From contig JAUVCJ010000137.1 in assembly GCA_030595765.1 (NCBI GenBank), forward strand, positions 1 through 6,606: DNA of 6,606 nucleotides, in the 5' to 3' direction. Origin of the DNA: Thermoplasmatota archaeon. GTDB lineage: Archaea; Thermoplasmatota; Thermoplasmata; GCA-020350865; JAUVCJ01. Shown one piece after another: positions 1 through 5,034 of this stretch; the first letter of the stretch is position 1, and the number at the start of each line of letters is the position of its first letter. The position numbers and the translations under genes are program-made. The notes beneath the pieces were generated by a model. The model was not told where the DNA came from, did not search any database, and worked only from the letters and a program-made list of their open reading frames with translations.

Positions 1-1
1 C

Positions 2-262
2 CTTATCGACAAACATCCACATAATGTCATTATCGAAGGAAAGGATATCCAAAAGCTGGCCAAGCGATTGCTTGATGAAGAATTCACCAGGTCAGTTGGA
101 TACAATGAGAAGAGAAATGGAATATTGGTTCAGATCTCCAAACCTGACGAATTCTTCACGAGTCTTCCGCGAATAGTCAATGAAATAGGTATCGAAATAG
201 ACACATTATATAGCTTAGATGATAACCTGGAAGCAGTATTCAGGTATCTGGTGGGGGGCTGA
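2..262 (+). CDS. ABC transporter ATP-binding protein, C-terminal part (5' truncated)
   Basis: The gene enters the window already open, so only the last 86 codons are seen. No Walker A, signature or Walker B motif is visible; those would lie upstream. The assignment rests on two things. The tail ends in an 'LEAVFRYLVGG' segment, which resembles the closing 'LE-xVF-xx-L' signature of the C-terminal domain (DUF4162-like) of drug- and lipid-export ABC ATPases. It is also followed after 4 nt by an ABC-2-type permease. The visible part alternates polar and hydrophobic stretches as in a small alpha/beta domain, with no membrane segment. By family knowledge this subunit hydrolyses ATP on the cytoplasmic face to drive the permease encoded next. 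The substrate cannot be inferred. The family is fairly secure because of context; the sequence alone would be weak. Confidence 0.75.
   Translation, partial: LIDKHPHNVIIEGKDIQKLAKRLLDEEFTRSVGYNEKRNGILVQISKPDEFFTSLPRIVNEIGIEIDTLYSLDDNLEAVFRYLVGG
250..258 (+). promoter_or_regulatory. Shine-Dalgarno site of the ABC permease
   Basis: The purine-rich GGTGGGGGG ends 8 nt before the ATG at 267 and lies inside the end of the ATPase gene. It matches the GGTG core of archaeal ribosome-binding sites. It decides the permease start in favour of 267 over the in-frame ATG at 219, which would overlap the ATPase gene and add 16 polar and aromatic residues. Confidence 0.6.
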
Positions 263-266
263 AATT

Positions 267-1037
267 ATGACCTCCTTTGAGATTAATAATATAAAAGCAA
301 TGCTCATCGGCTTCATTGCTATTTTCAAGTATTCCGCAAGAAAGCTACTTCTGAGCCGGAGAAGCATCATTGCCATCCTGATAGCTCTGCTGGTTGCAGC
401 AATAATGGGATATGGTGGTACCCAGGATGTAAATAGTCTAGCCTGGGGCTCAACCATCATTGATATTCTGGTGCTTTCATTCTTCATGCCGATAACAGCA
501 ATGATATTCGGCGCCTCCATGATACGTGACGAGATCGAGGATAAAAGCATAACTGGCATACTGACAGCGCCACTGGATAAGACCGTTCCTTATCTGGCCT
601 ACTACCTTTCATTGATACTATCTCTATCTCTCATGCTGACCCTTATAACAGCCGTGGGGTGGCTAGCCTTCTTTGGCCAAACTGGTATTGATAATGATGC
701 AATAGCTATTCTCGGGGCAATGGTCGCACTGGTGATATTGGGAGCAGTTGTATATTCCTCCATGTTCCTGATGATGAGCGCCCTCCTCAAGCGGCCAATG
801 TACATGGGTCTGTTCTATGCCTTCATCTGGGAAGGGTTCATAGGCTCCATCCCTGGGCCTATTCAGGCGTTCTCCATCAAGCATCACATACGGACTTTGG
901 GCTCGGAGATGGTGAACCACGGCAGCCTCAAAGAGTTTGCATCAGAGTCAACCGACGCCGGTCTCATTCTGGCAACCATCACAATCGCCTGTCTGATTTT
1001 GGGCATCTTCATATTCAGGGAGAAGGAATTTTCGTAA
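267..1037 (+). CDS. ABC-2 type transporter permease subunit
   Basis: This 256-residue membrane protein is the likely channel-forming partner of the ATPase encoded just upstream (stop codon 4 nt before this start, so the two are co-transcribed). Hydrophobic segments suggest six membrane helices at about residues 31-49, 62-84, 108-131, 139-163, 167-185 and 229-250. After the second helix, residues 85-105 read IRDEIEDKSI followed by LTAPLDK. This matches the 'R-x-E-x-E-x-G-T/S-x-x-x-L-x-x-P' cytoplasmic signature of ABC-2 permeases (NosY-like and multidrug-export-like), the region thought to contact the ATPase. The length of about 250 residues is normal for the half-size permease class. The last residues (REKEFS) are charged and cytoplasmic. 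The start at 267 is chosen for its ribosome-binding site. The substrate is unknown; candidates in this class range from small molecules to lipids or peptides. Confidence 0.85.
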   Translation: MTSFEINNIKAMLIGFIAIFKYSARKLLLSRRSIIAILIALLVAAIMGYGGTQDVNSLAWGSTIIDILVLSFFMPITAMIFGASMIRDEIEDKSITGILTAPLDKTVPYLAYYLSLILSLSLMLTLITAVGWLAFFGQTGIDNDAIAILGAMVALVILGAVVYSSMFLMMSALLKRPMYMGLFYAFIWEGFIGSIPGPIQAFSIKHHIRTLGSEMVNHGSLKEFASESTDAGLILATITIACLILGIFIFREKEFS

Positions 1038-1100
1038 TCATAATGTTTCCGTAATGGCTTATTCTGATTCTCCTGGTGACACTTTGATAAGCGAGTGAAA

Positions 1101-1151
1101 CATCGGAAAGACTGTGCTGAGATTTTCACGAGTTCGGACTCGTTTCCGATG
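1101..1151. other. Nested stem-loop in a convergent spacer
   Basis: CATCGGAAA at 1101-1109 is the exact reverse complement of TTTCCGATG at 1143-1151. Inside this 9-bp stem, ACGAGT (1128-1133) and ACTCGT (1138-1143) form a perfect short hairpin closed by a TCGG tetraloop; the two stems share base 1143. The left side has an unpaired stretch of about 18 nt. The element lies between the ends of two convergent genes, so it may act as a bidirectional 3'-end or processing structure. It could also be a small RNA or a protein-binding site. Function is inferred only from position. Confidence 0.4.
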
Positions 1152-1160
1152 GATAGATTG

Positions 1161-1167
1161 AAAAAAA
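1161..1167 (-). terminator. T-run terminator of the S26-like gene
   Basis: Seven A on the + strand give a T7 run on the - strand, beginning 37 nt after the stop codon of the S26-like gene. Archaeal RNA polymerase terminates at T-rich tracts on the non-template strand without needing a hairpin. The nested stem-loop at 1101-1151 lies further downstream of this T-run and may act as a second barrier. Confidence 0.45.
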
Positions 1168-1203
1168 GGGAACTGGCCTAAAGGGAGCTGATGGGGAAGA
1201 ATG

Positions 1204-2619
1204 TCATTGCTCTAGAATACGTTTTGATATACCATACCATTTCCCACCCAGGTACAAACCGCCAGCCAGTCCGCCTACTACAAGTTGCAGAAGGAGGGGT
1301 GGAGAAAGCATGAAGGTTATCAGTAGCAACATGGCAGGCAGAAAGAGCAGAGGAAGCCATGTCCCAATTCTGGATGGTTCGTAGTTTCCAAACTCATCTC
1401 TGAGGGCATACTCAGGCCAACTATGGTAGATGGATCCAGCAAAGGCGATGGAGGCCAGTGGGTAGGCCAGCAGGACCGTTGATAGCTGAGCCCAGATAAA
1501 TAGCGGAATCAGAAGCATGAGCGGCGCAGCAGCGGCGAGAAGTGTTTCGGATTTGGAGCTCCTGAACACCCTTTTTTCAAGTTCCGCCGGAAGAAATAAT
1601 ACCCAATACCCAAAGATCAGAAGAACTACTGGCGTCATTGAAAGCTCTCCGATGGGCAGCCCGGAATTCACCTGGAGGAGAAGCGAGCTTCCCAGAATAT
1701 AGGCGAAGATGACCCCGAACAATATCTTGGGAATGGGGTTGAGAGCCTTGGAGCCTCGATTCGGATCCTTGGAGGCTCGATATTTTGAGGTTTGATTTAG
1801 ATTCTTGGAGAGTCGATTCAGATCCTTGGAAATTTGATTCAGGTCCTTTGAGGCTCGTTCGAGATCTATATTCTTCTTTCCATCACCCTGAATGAACCAT
1901 GAACCATACCCGATAATGATGGCAAGCATCAGGCCCAGCAGCATGGCCATCTCCAATGGGCTATCTGTAACAAGCTCGTTGTCGATGACCAACACCGCCA
2001 CCCCCTGAATGTCCGCAGGTGTGACCAAGGGTATGCCAATAGCCTGGTCCGGGAACTCCATGTTATCACCCATTGTAATGTACCCGGCCTCAACAGCCTG
2101 GTCGTTCACGTAGGTTAGCTGATACAGCCGGGTCAGGTTGATGGTGAGGTTCATTCTTTTTGGCCCGAACTCCAAAAGCGAAAGCTCGGTGATATTGTAC
2201 ACATTAAGTTCCGGAATGTTGGCAGTGACGTTTTCCTGATCCAGGTTATACTGGACATATATTATCAATCGATGTAGATTCCCATGTTGTGCGCCTGGGG
2301 TCTTAAAGGCAACCACATCGCCATAGCTTCCAAATGATGAACTGCCATCCTCAATGCGATCAAAGTATGTTTCCAGGGTGGTCCCAACTACAAATGGTTC
2401 AAGCACCACGCTATCCCTACTATCGATCATTCCAAGCTGGGGCTGATCTGAATGCTGCATGGAAGGGCCAAAGACCACGACGCTGTAGTTTGAGTCTAAG
2501 AGTTCAAGGGTCAGGCCTGTAGAGAAGACAAGAGCGAAGGCGAGAATTAGTATCAATGGCCTACGATATGCAGATGGGGTCATTTTAGAGCAGTTCATTT
2601 TTCTCTCAAGCGACTTCAT
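1204..2619 (-). CDS. S26-family signal-peptidase-like protein fused to a polytopic membrane domain
   Basis: The 471-residue protein has three parts. An N-terminal anchor (about residues 21-40) precedes an extracytoplasmic domain with the signal peptidase I boxes: GPSM with candidate nucleophile Ser53, GDVVAFK at 100-106, LHR with candidate general base His116, and MGDN at 183-186 with Asp185. Ser plus His is the archaeal/ER arrangement; bacterial enzymes use Lys. Family members cleave signal peptides from exported proteins. A helix at about 223-243 returns the chain to the cytoplasm. A charged repeat linker (253-292) follows, then about six helices near 299-317, 328-345, 359-376, 380-396, 420-438 and 441-457. 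Ordinary archaeal signal peptidases are much shorter (roughly 150-250 residues), so the C-terminal half is an extra domain I do not recognise. Residues 130-163 carry four N-x-T sequons. The start at 2619 has internal Met alternatives at residues 8 and 13. It may be a specialised protease rather than the housekeeping enzyme. Confidence 0.75.
   Translation of the reverse strand: MKSLERKMNCSKMTPSAYRRPLILILAFALVFSTGLTLELLDSNYSVVVFGPSMQHSDQPQLGMIDSRDSVVLEPFVVGTTLETYFDRIEDGSSSFGSYGDVVAFKTPGAQHGNLHRLIIYVQYNLDQENVTANIPELNVYNITELSLLEFGPKRMNLTINLTRLYQLTYVNDQAVEAGYITMGDNMEFPDQAIGIPLVTPADIQGVAVLVIDNELVTDSPLEMAMLLGLMLAIIIGYGSWFIQGDGKKNIDLERASKDLNQISKDLNRLSKNLNQTSKYRASKDPNRGSKALNPIPKILFGVIFAYILGSSLLLQVNSGLPIGELSMTPVVLLIFGYWVLFLPAELEKRVFRSSKSETLLAAAAPLMLLIPLFIWAQLSTVLLAYPLASIAFAGSIYHSWPEYALRDEFGNYEPSRIGTWLPLLFLPAMLLLITFMLSPPLLLQLVVGGLAGGLYLGGKWYGISKRILEQ
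1744..1863 (-). repeat. Six 21-bp in-frame tandem repeats (linker of the S26-like gene)
   Basis: Six imperfect copies lie at 1843-1863, 1822-1842, 1801-1821, 1780-1800, 1765-1779 (15 bp, two codons missing) and 1744-1764. On the coding strand each encodes a heptad such as LNQISKD, LNRLSKN or LNQTSKY, ending mostly in Ser-Lys. They form the charged cytoplasmic linker at residues 253-292, between the peptidase part and the C-terminal helices. The copies nearest the peptidase part are most alike in protein pattern; the distal ones have lost the regular Leu and gained Pro and Gly. Unit loss or gain would preserve the frame. Confidence 0.85.
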
Positions 2620-2653
2620 GGTTCCATTTGGTCAAAGCCATAACGATAGATAA

Positions 2654-2848
2654 CAGCTTCCCTGTCTGTTTATTTGCCACGATGTGGCTCTCATCATCCT
2701 GCTGGTCGGCACCATATATTTGATGTTCGGCGGCACTCTTGTTGATAGGTGTACTTTTTTGATGCTCGGCACGCTTTTTGTTGTCAGCGTGGCACATAGA
2801 ATTATATTCCCTAATCATATTTTCTGGCTAGGCTTAAAATTCATCTGA
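2654..2848 (+). pseudogene. Short hydrophobic reading frame: possible small membrane protein or gene remnant
   Basis: The frame is open from 2654 to the TGA at 2846-2848. Possible starts are GTG at 2684 and ATG at 2723; neither has a convincing ribosome-binding site. From GTG the product would be 54 residues with two likely membrane helices: one around VALIILLVGTIYLMFGG and one around FLMLGTLFVVSVA, joined by a short VDRC turn. The G-x-x-Y-L-x-F-G ... FL-x-x-G pattern loosely recalls the first helices of DUF4203/TMEM198-like proteins, but this is a weak resemblance. Codons up to about 2800 look like the neighbouring genes; after that the frame becomes AT-rich and the protein pattern is lost, as expected of a decayed or truncated gene. 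The hydrophilic frame on the opposite strand (2606-2818) is probably its shadow. Noncoding sequence remains possible. Confidence 0.3.
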
Positions 2849-2871
2849 TTAAACCTCATTTTACCAAACGA

Positions 2872-2879
2872 CTTAATTA
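2872..2879 (+). promoter_or_regulatory. Possible TATA box of the UbiA-family gene
   Basis: CTTAATTA is AT-rich and lies 28 nt before the ATG at 2908, close to the spacing expected for a leaderless or nearly leaderless archaeal transcript. No Shine-Dalgarno sequence precedes the start. The whole spacer is AT-rich, so the assignment is weak. Confidence 0.3.
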
Positions 2880-2907
2880 GATGAACCCCCACTTTCTCCA
2901 ATGAAAA

Positions 2908-3912
2908 ATGCATCCAGTACCTTCTTCCAACAGATTCATGGTTTTTAGTGGTTACCTGCAAGCCATGCGGTTCCATGCAGTTGGCATCAGCCTGTCCTAT
3001 GTGATGATCGGATGTTTCATAGGCAACCCCTTGACAAGCCTGGATACTTATCTTTCTGTCCTGCTGGTGGCGATACCGCTTTCTGCTGCCGGTCTCATGG
3101 CAAATGATGTTCTTGATCTTGAGGTTGATAGGACCAATCCAGACCTTTCACAAAAGCCCCTGGTATCCGGAATAGTCCCCAAGCGGAACGCGAGCATTCT
3201 GGTTGTAGTACTTCTTCTATCCAGCATCATCCTCTCTCTTCTTCTTATGAATATTGAATCGTTCCCATGGCTCGTGGCAAGCATTCTTGTGGGTGCTGTT
3301 TACAATCTCTGGAATAAAAACCACCTGGCTCTCAATTTCTTGGGAAATGGATACGCTTTTACGTTCTGCATTTACGGAGGCGTTGTAGTTGGCGGCACCA
3401 TCACCCCTCTCCTGCTGCTGTTTGCGTTTGGATGCTACATGCGCCTGACCATTGGAACTGTTTTGGAGGGTTCCATCAAGGACTATGAGTTCGATAAGCT
3501 GAGTGGCTGCAGGACCGCAGGTACAATGCTTGGCATGAAAGTCTTGAGAAATGGAAAGCTGGCTCTGTCACCGGCCTTCAAGGTATTTATGTACGCCTTC
3601 GATTCCATATACTGGGTCATGGCAGTTTACATAGTATATCTTGGAGGGTTCTCGTTTATCCATCTGGTTATCATTGGCTTGATAGCTATTCTAATGGTAG
3701 GGATGCTTTCACGAATGCCCAGCATGTATGCTGACAGGCTGGTTCTCAGAAAGGCTCTGTTCTCATACGAAGTGCTGGGCCAGCTATCACTGGGGGTTCT
3801 TCTATCACTCTTCTCCCCACTATTTTTGGCATTTCTTGCTTTTGCCATTCCATCTGGCTGGCTTGGGATGTTCATCCCCATCGTCTACGGCAGGCGCATG
3901 CCCACGATCTGA
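2908..3912 (+). CDS. UbiA-superfamily prenyltransferase
   Basis: The 334-residue polytopic membrane protein carries both Asp-rich motifs of the UbiA superfamily, which transfer a prenyl group from a prenyl diphosphate to an acceptor through bound Mg2+. The first is NDVLDLEVD (N66, D67, D70, D74), followed by NPDLSQKPLVSG at 77-88. The second is KDYEFD (D192, D196), followed by GCRTAGTMLG. Several hydrophobic helices flank these motifs, fitting the nine-helix fold. Archaeal relatives include digeranylgeranylglyceryl-phosphate synthase of ether-lipid synthesis and quinone or haem prenyltransferases. The K-P-L-V-S-G form and the C-terminal region of about 130 residues do not pick one, so the acceptor is left open. 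The ATG at 2908 lacks a ribosome-binding site; the in-frame ATG at 2938 is an alternative that also keeps the whole domain. The gene stands alone, 184 nt before the next start. Confidence 0.85.
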   Translation: MHPVPSSNRFMVFSGYLQAMRFHAVGISLSYVMIGCFIGNPLTSLDTYLSVLLVAIPLSAAGLMANDVLDLEVDRTNPDLSQKPLVSGIVPKRNASILVVVLLLSSIILSLLLMNIESFPWLVASILVGAVYNLWNKNHLALNFLGNGYAFTFCIYGGVVVGGTITPLLLLFAFGCYMRLTIGTVLEGSIKDYEFDKLSGCRTAGTMLGMKVLRNGKLALSPAFKVFMYAFDSIYWVMAVYIVYLGGFSFIHLVIIGLIAILMVGMLSRMPSMYADRLVLRKALFSYEVLGQLSLGVLLSLFSPLFLAFLAFAIPSGWLGMFIPIVYGRRMPTI

Positions 3913-3918
3913 GCCAAG

Positions 3919-4017
3919 ATGAGGAATAAAAAATCATTAATCCTGGGAGGCGTTGCTTTCGGCATACTTACAGGGCTGGTTCCGGGGGGTGCATGTGAAC
4001 AAGGTCACATTCCATAG
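3919..4017 (+). pseudogene. Frameshifted remnant of a TctA (DUF112)-like gene
   Basis: The frame from ATG 3919 encodes 32 residues ending at TAG 4015-4017. Its core, GVAFGILTGLVPG (3950-3988), is identical in protein to residues 16-28 of the TctA-like gene beginning at 6346. Beyond it, moving forward by one base restores VHVN, which is exactly what follows in the intact gene, so a single-base insertion in the G run (3984-3989) explains the break. After VHVN (up to about 4001) similarity stops. Seven of the 13 matching codons differ, all at the third base and all silent, so the copy diverged while its protein was still under selection and decayed afterwards. It lies 6 nt after the UbiA-family stop. 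The full gene would be a membrane permease of several hundred residues, so nearly all of it is gone. A functional 32-residue peptide is possible but unlikely. Confidence 0.65.
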
Positions 4018-4063
4018 GCGTTTGCCTGCCATTTTTCGATAGCCGGTCACCCCCCATCAGTGA

Positions 4064-4073
4064 TTCTTATAAG
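4064..4073 (+). promoter_or_regulatory. TATA box of the crotonase-family gene (leaderless)
   Basis: TTCTTATAAG, with core TTATAA at 4067-4072, lies 24 nt before the ATG at 4097. This spacing puts the transcription start at or next to the start codon. The bases between (CCATCCACATCATCC) contain no Shine-Dalgarno motif, consistent with leaderless translation. Confidence 0.6.
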
Positions 4074-4096
4074 CCAAAAAACCATCCACATCATCC

Positions 4097-4891
4097 ATGA
4101 TTGAGATTCAAGAACCCGTGCTTCTCTCTTTTGAACAGGACATCGCAATCGTCACACTCAACCGTCCAGAGGTATATAACGGCCTCAACTTAGATACCCT
4201 GGACCTGCTCAATCCCATGCTTGAGGAACTCGCCGCCAATGCCGAGGTGCGGTCCATCGTGGTCACAGGTGCTGGCAAGGCATTCTGCGCAGGTGGGGAC
4301 CTCCATGCATTCCTCAATGGAATAAATAATGAGCCAGAGTTCTTCAAGGAGATACTATCCAGGTTACATGTGCTCACACTTAATCTCAGGCGAATTCCAA
4401 AGCCAGTAATCGCTGCTGTCAACGGAGCCTGTGCAGGGGGCGGGTTGGGGCTGGCCATTGCCTGTGACATCAGGCTGGCTTCTGAGAAGGCCAAGTTCAG
4501 ACCTGCATTCACCGCAACCGGAATTACCCCTGGAGATGCTGTTGGATATTTCCTTCCAAAGATAGTGGGCCTAGGCAACGCCAGCTGGATGCTGATGGCC
4601 GACGAGCCAGTGCCAGCAACAAGGGCGTTGGAGATGGGGCTAGTATCCGCTGTTTATCCAGCTGATGACATTTTAGGTGAGGCACTCACACTGGCGCAGA
4701 AGCTGGGCAGTGGGCCGCCATTGAACTATGCTGGCTCGAAGAAGCTGCTGGAGCACAGCACCTCTAAGGACCTAGAGGATTATCTCAAGCTTGAAATGGA
4801 GTTGTTCGTTAAAGCTTCCCAATCGGCAGATTTCAGAGAGGGTGTGGAGTCCTTTCTGGAGAAAAGGCCGCCAGTGTTCAAGGGATGTTGA
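4097..4891 (+). CDS. Crotonase-fold enoyl-CoA hydratase/isomerase family protein
   Basis: At 264 residues this soluble protein has the normal length of a crotonase. The oxyanion-hole and CoA-binding segments are intact: FCAGGDL at 63-69, and NGACAGGGLGLAIACDIRLAS at 109-129. The F-x-P-x-F-x-x-x-G-I-x-P ... GYFLP-x-x-VG stretch (134-158) resembles PaaG-like ring-epoxyacyl-CoA isomerases and other non-hydratase members. The two glutamates of classical enoyl-CoA hydratase (rat E144 and E164) fall at Gly118 and Phe138, so simple hydration of 2-enoyl-CoA is unlikely. Asp147 sits just after the usual position of the PaaG-type Asp (P-D becomes P-G-D). Isomerase, decarboxylase or hydrolase activity on an acyl-CoA thioester is more plausible; the substrate is unknown. 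The gene has its own TATA box, no ribosome-binding site and no beta-oxidation neighbours in view. The family is certain, the reaction is not. Confidence 0.9.
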   Translation: MIEIQEPVLLSFEQDIAIVTLNRPEVYNGLNLDTLDLLNPMLEELAANAEVRSIVVTGAGKAFCAGGDLHAFLNGINNEPEFFKEILSRLHVLTLNLRRIPKPVIAAVNGACAGGGLGLAIACDIRLASEKAKFRPAFTATGITPGDAVGYFLPKIVGLGNASWMLMADEPVPATRALEMGLVSAVYPADDILGEALTLAQKLGSGPPLNYAGSKKLLEHSTSKDLEDYLKLEMELFVKASQSADFREGVESFLEKRPPVFKGC

Positions 4892-4909
4892 TTTATTTAT
4901 TTATTTATT
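4891..4909 (+). terminator. ATTT tandem repeat, T-rich terminator of the crotonase gene
   Basis: Four and a half copies of ATTT begin at the last base of the crotonase stop codon, followed by another TGATTTC stretch. T-rich tracts directly after a stop codon are typical archaeal terminators. The same tract lies beyond the end of the convergent permease gene (stop at 5035), but read on that strand it is A-rich, so it serves the + strand gene best. Confidence 0.5.
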
Positions 4910-5034
4910 GATTTCTGCACCACATCTGTACTAGCAGGCGGAACGAGATGCTTGGAAGGTTACCTTGGCATGTCCTGTCAGGATTGGACTGGTGTTCGAG
5001 TTCTGATGAGTGGAGTTGATCAGCTCTCCCATCT

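Noticed and set aside
2719..2779. Direct repeat TTGATG(T/C)TCGGC at about 2720 and 2758 as a regulatory iteron
   Set aside because: Both copies are in the same reading frame and encode similar L-M-F/L-G turns of two membrane helices, so coding similarity explains them; only two copies are present.
2606..2818. A 70-codon hydrophilic frame on the - strand just upstream of and overlapping the S26-like gene
   Set aside because: It has no recognisable motif, would overlap the S26-like start by 14 nt out of frame, and looks like the complement of the hydrophobic + strand frame at 2654-2848.
4108..4578. A 156-codon frame on the - strand inside the crotonase gene
   Set aside because: It mirrors the crotonase codons, with a Ser/Ala/Pro-rich product and no motif. 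The sense frame carries complete family motifs.
4968..5023. Short inverted repeats near the end of the DUF318 permease (TCCTG-CAGGA and CTGAT-ATCAG) as a terminator
   Set aside because: The stems are only 5 bp, the first has a one-base loop, and no T-run on the - strand follows; this is within chance expectation.
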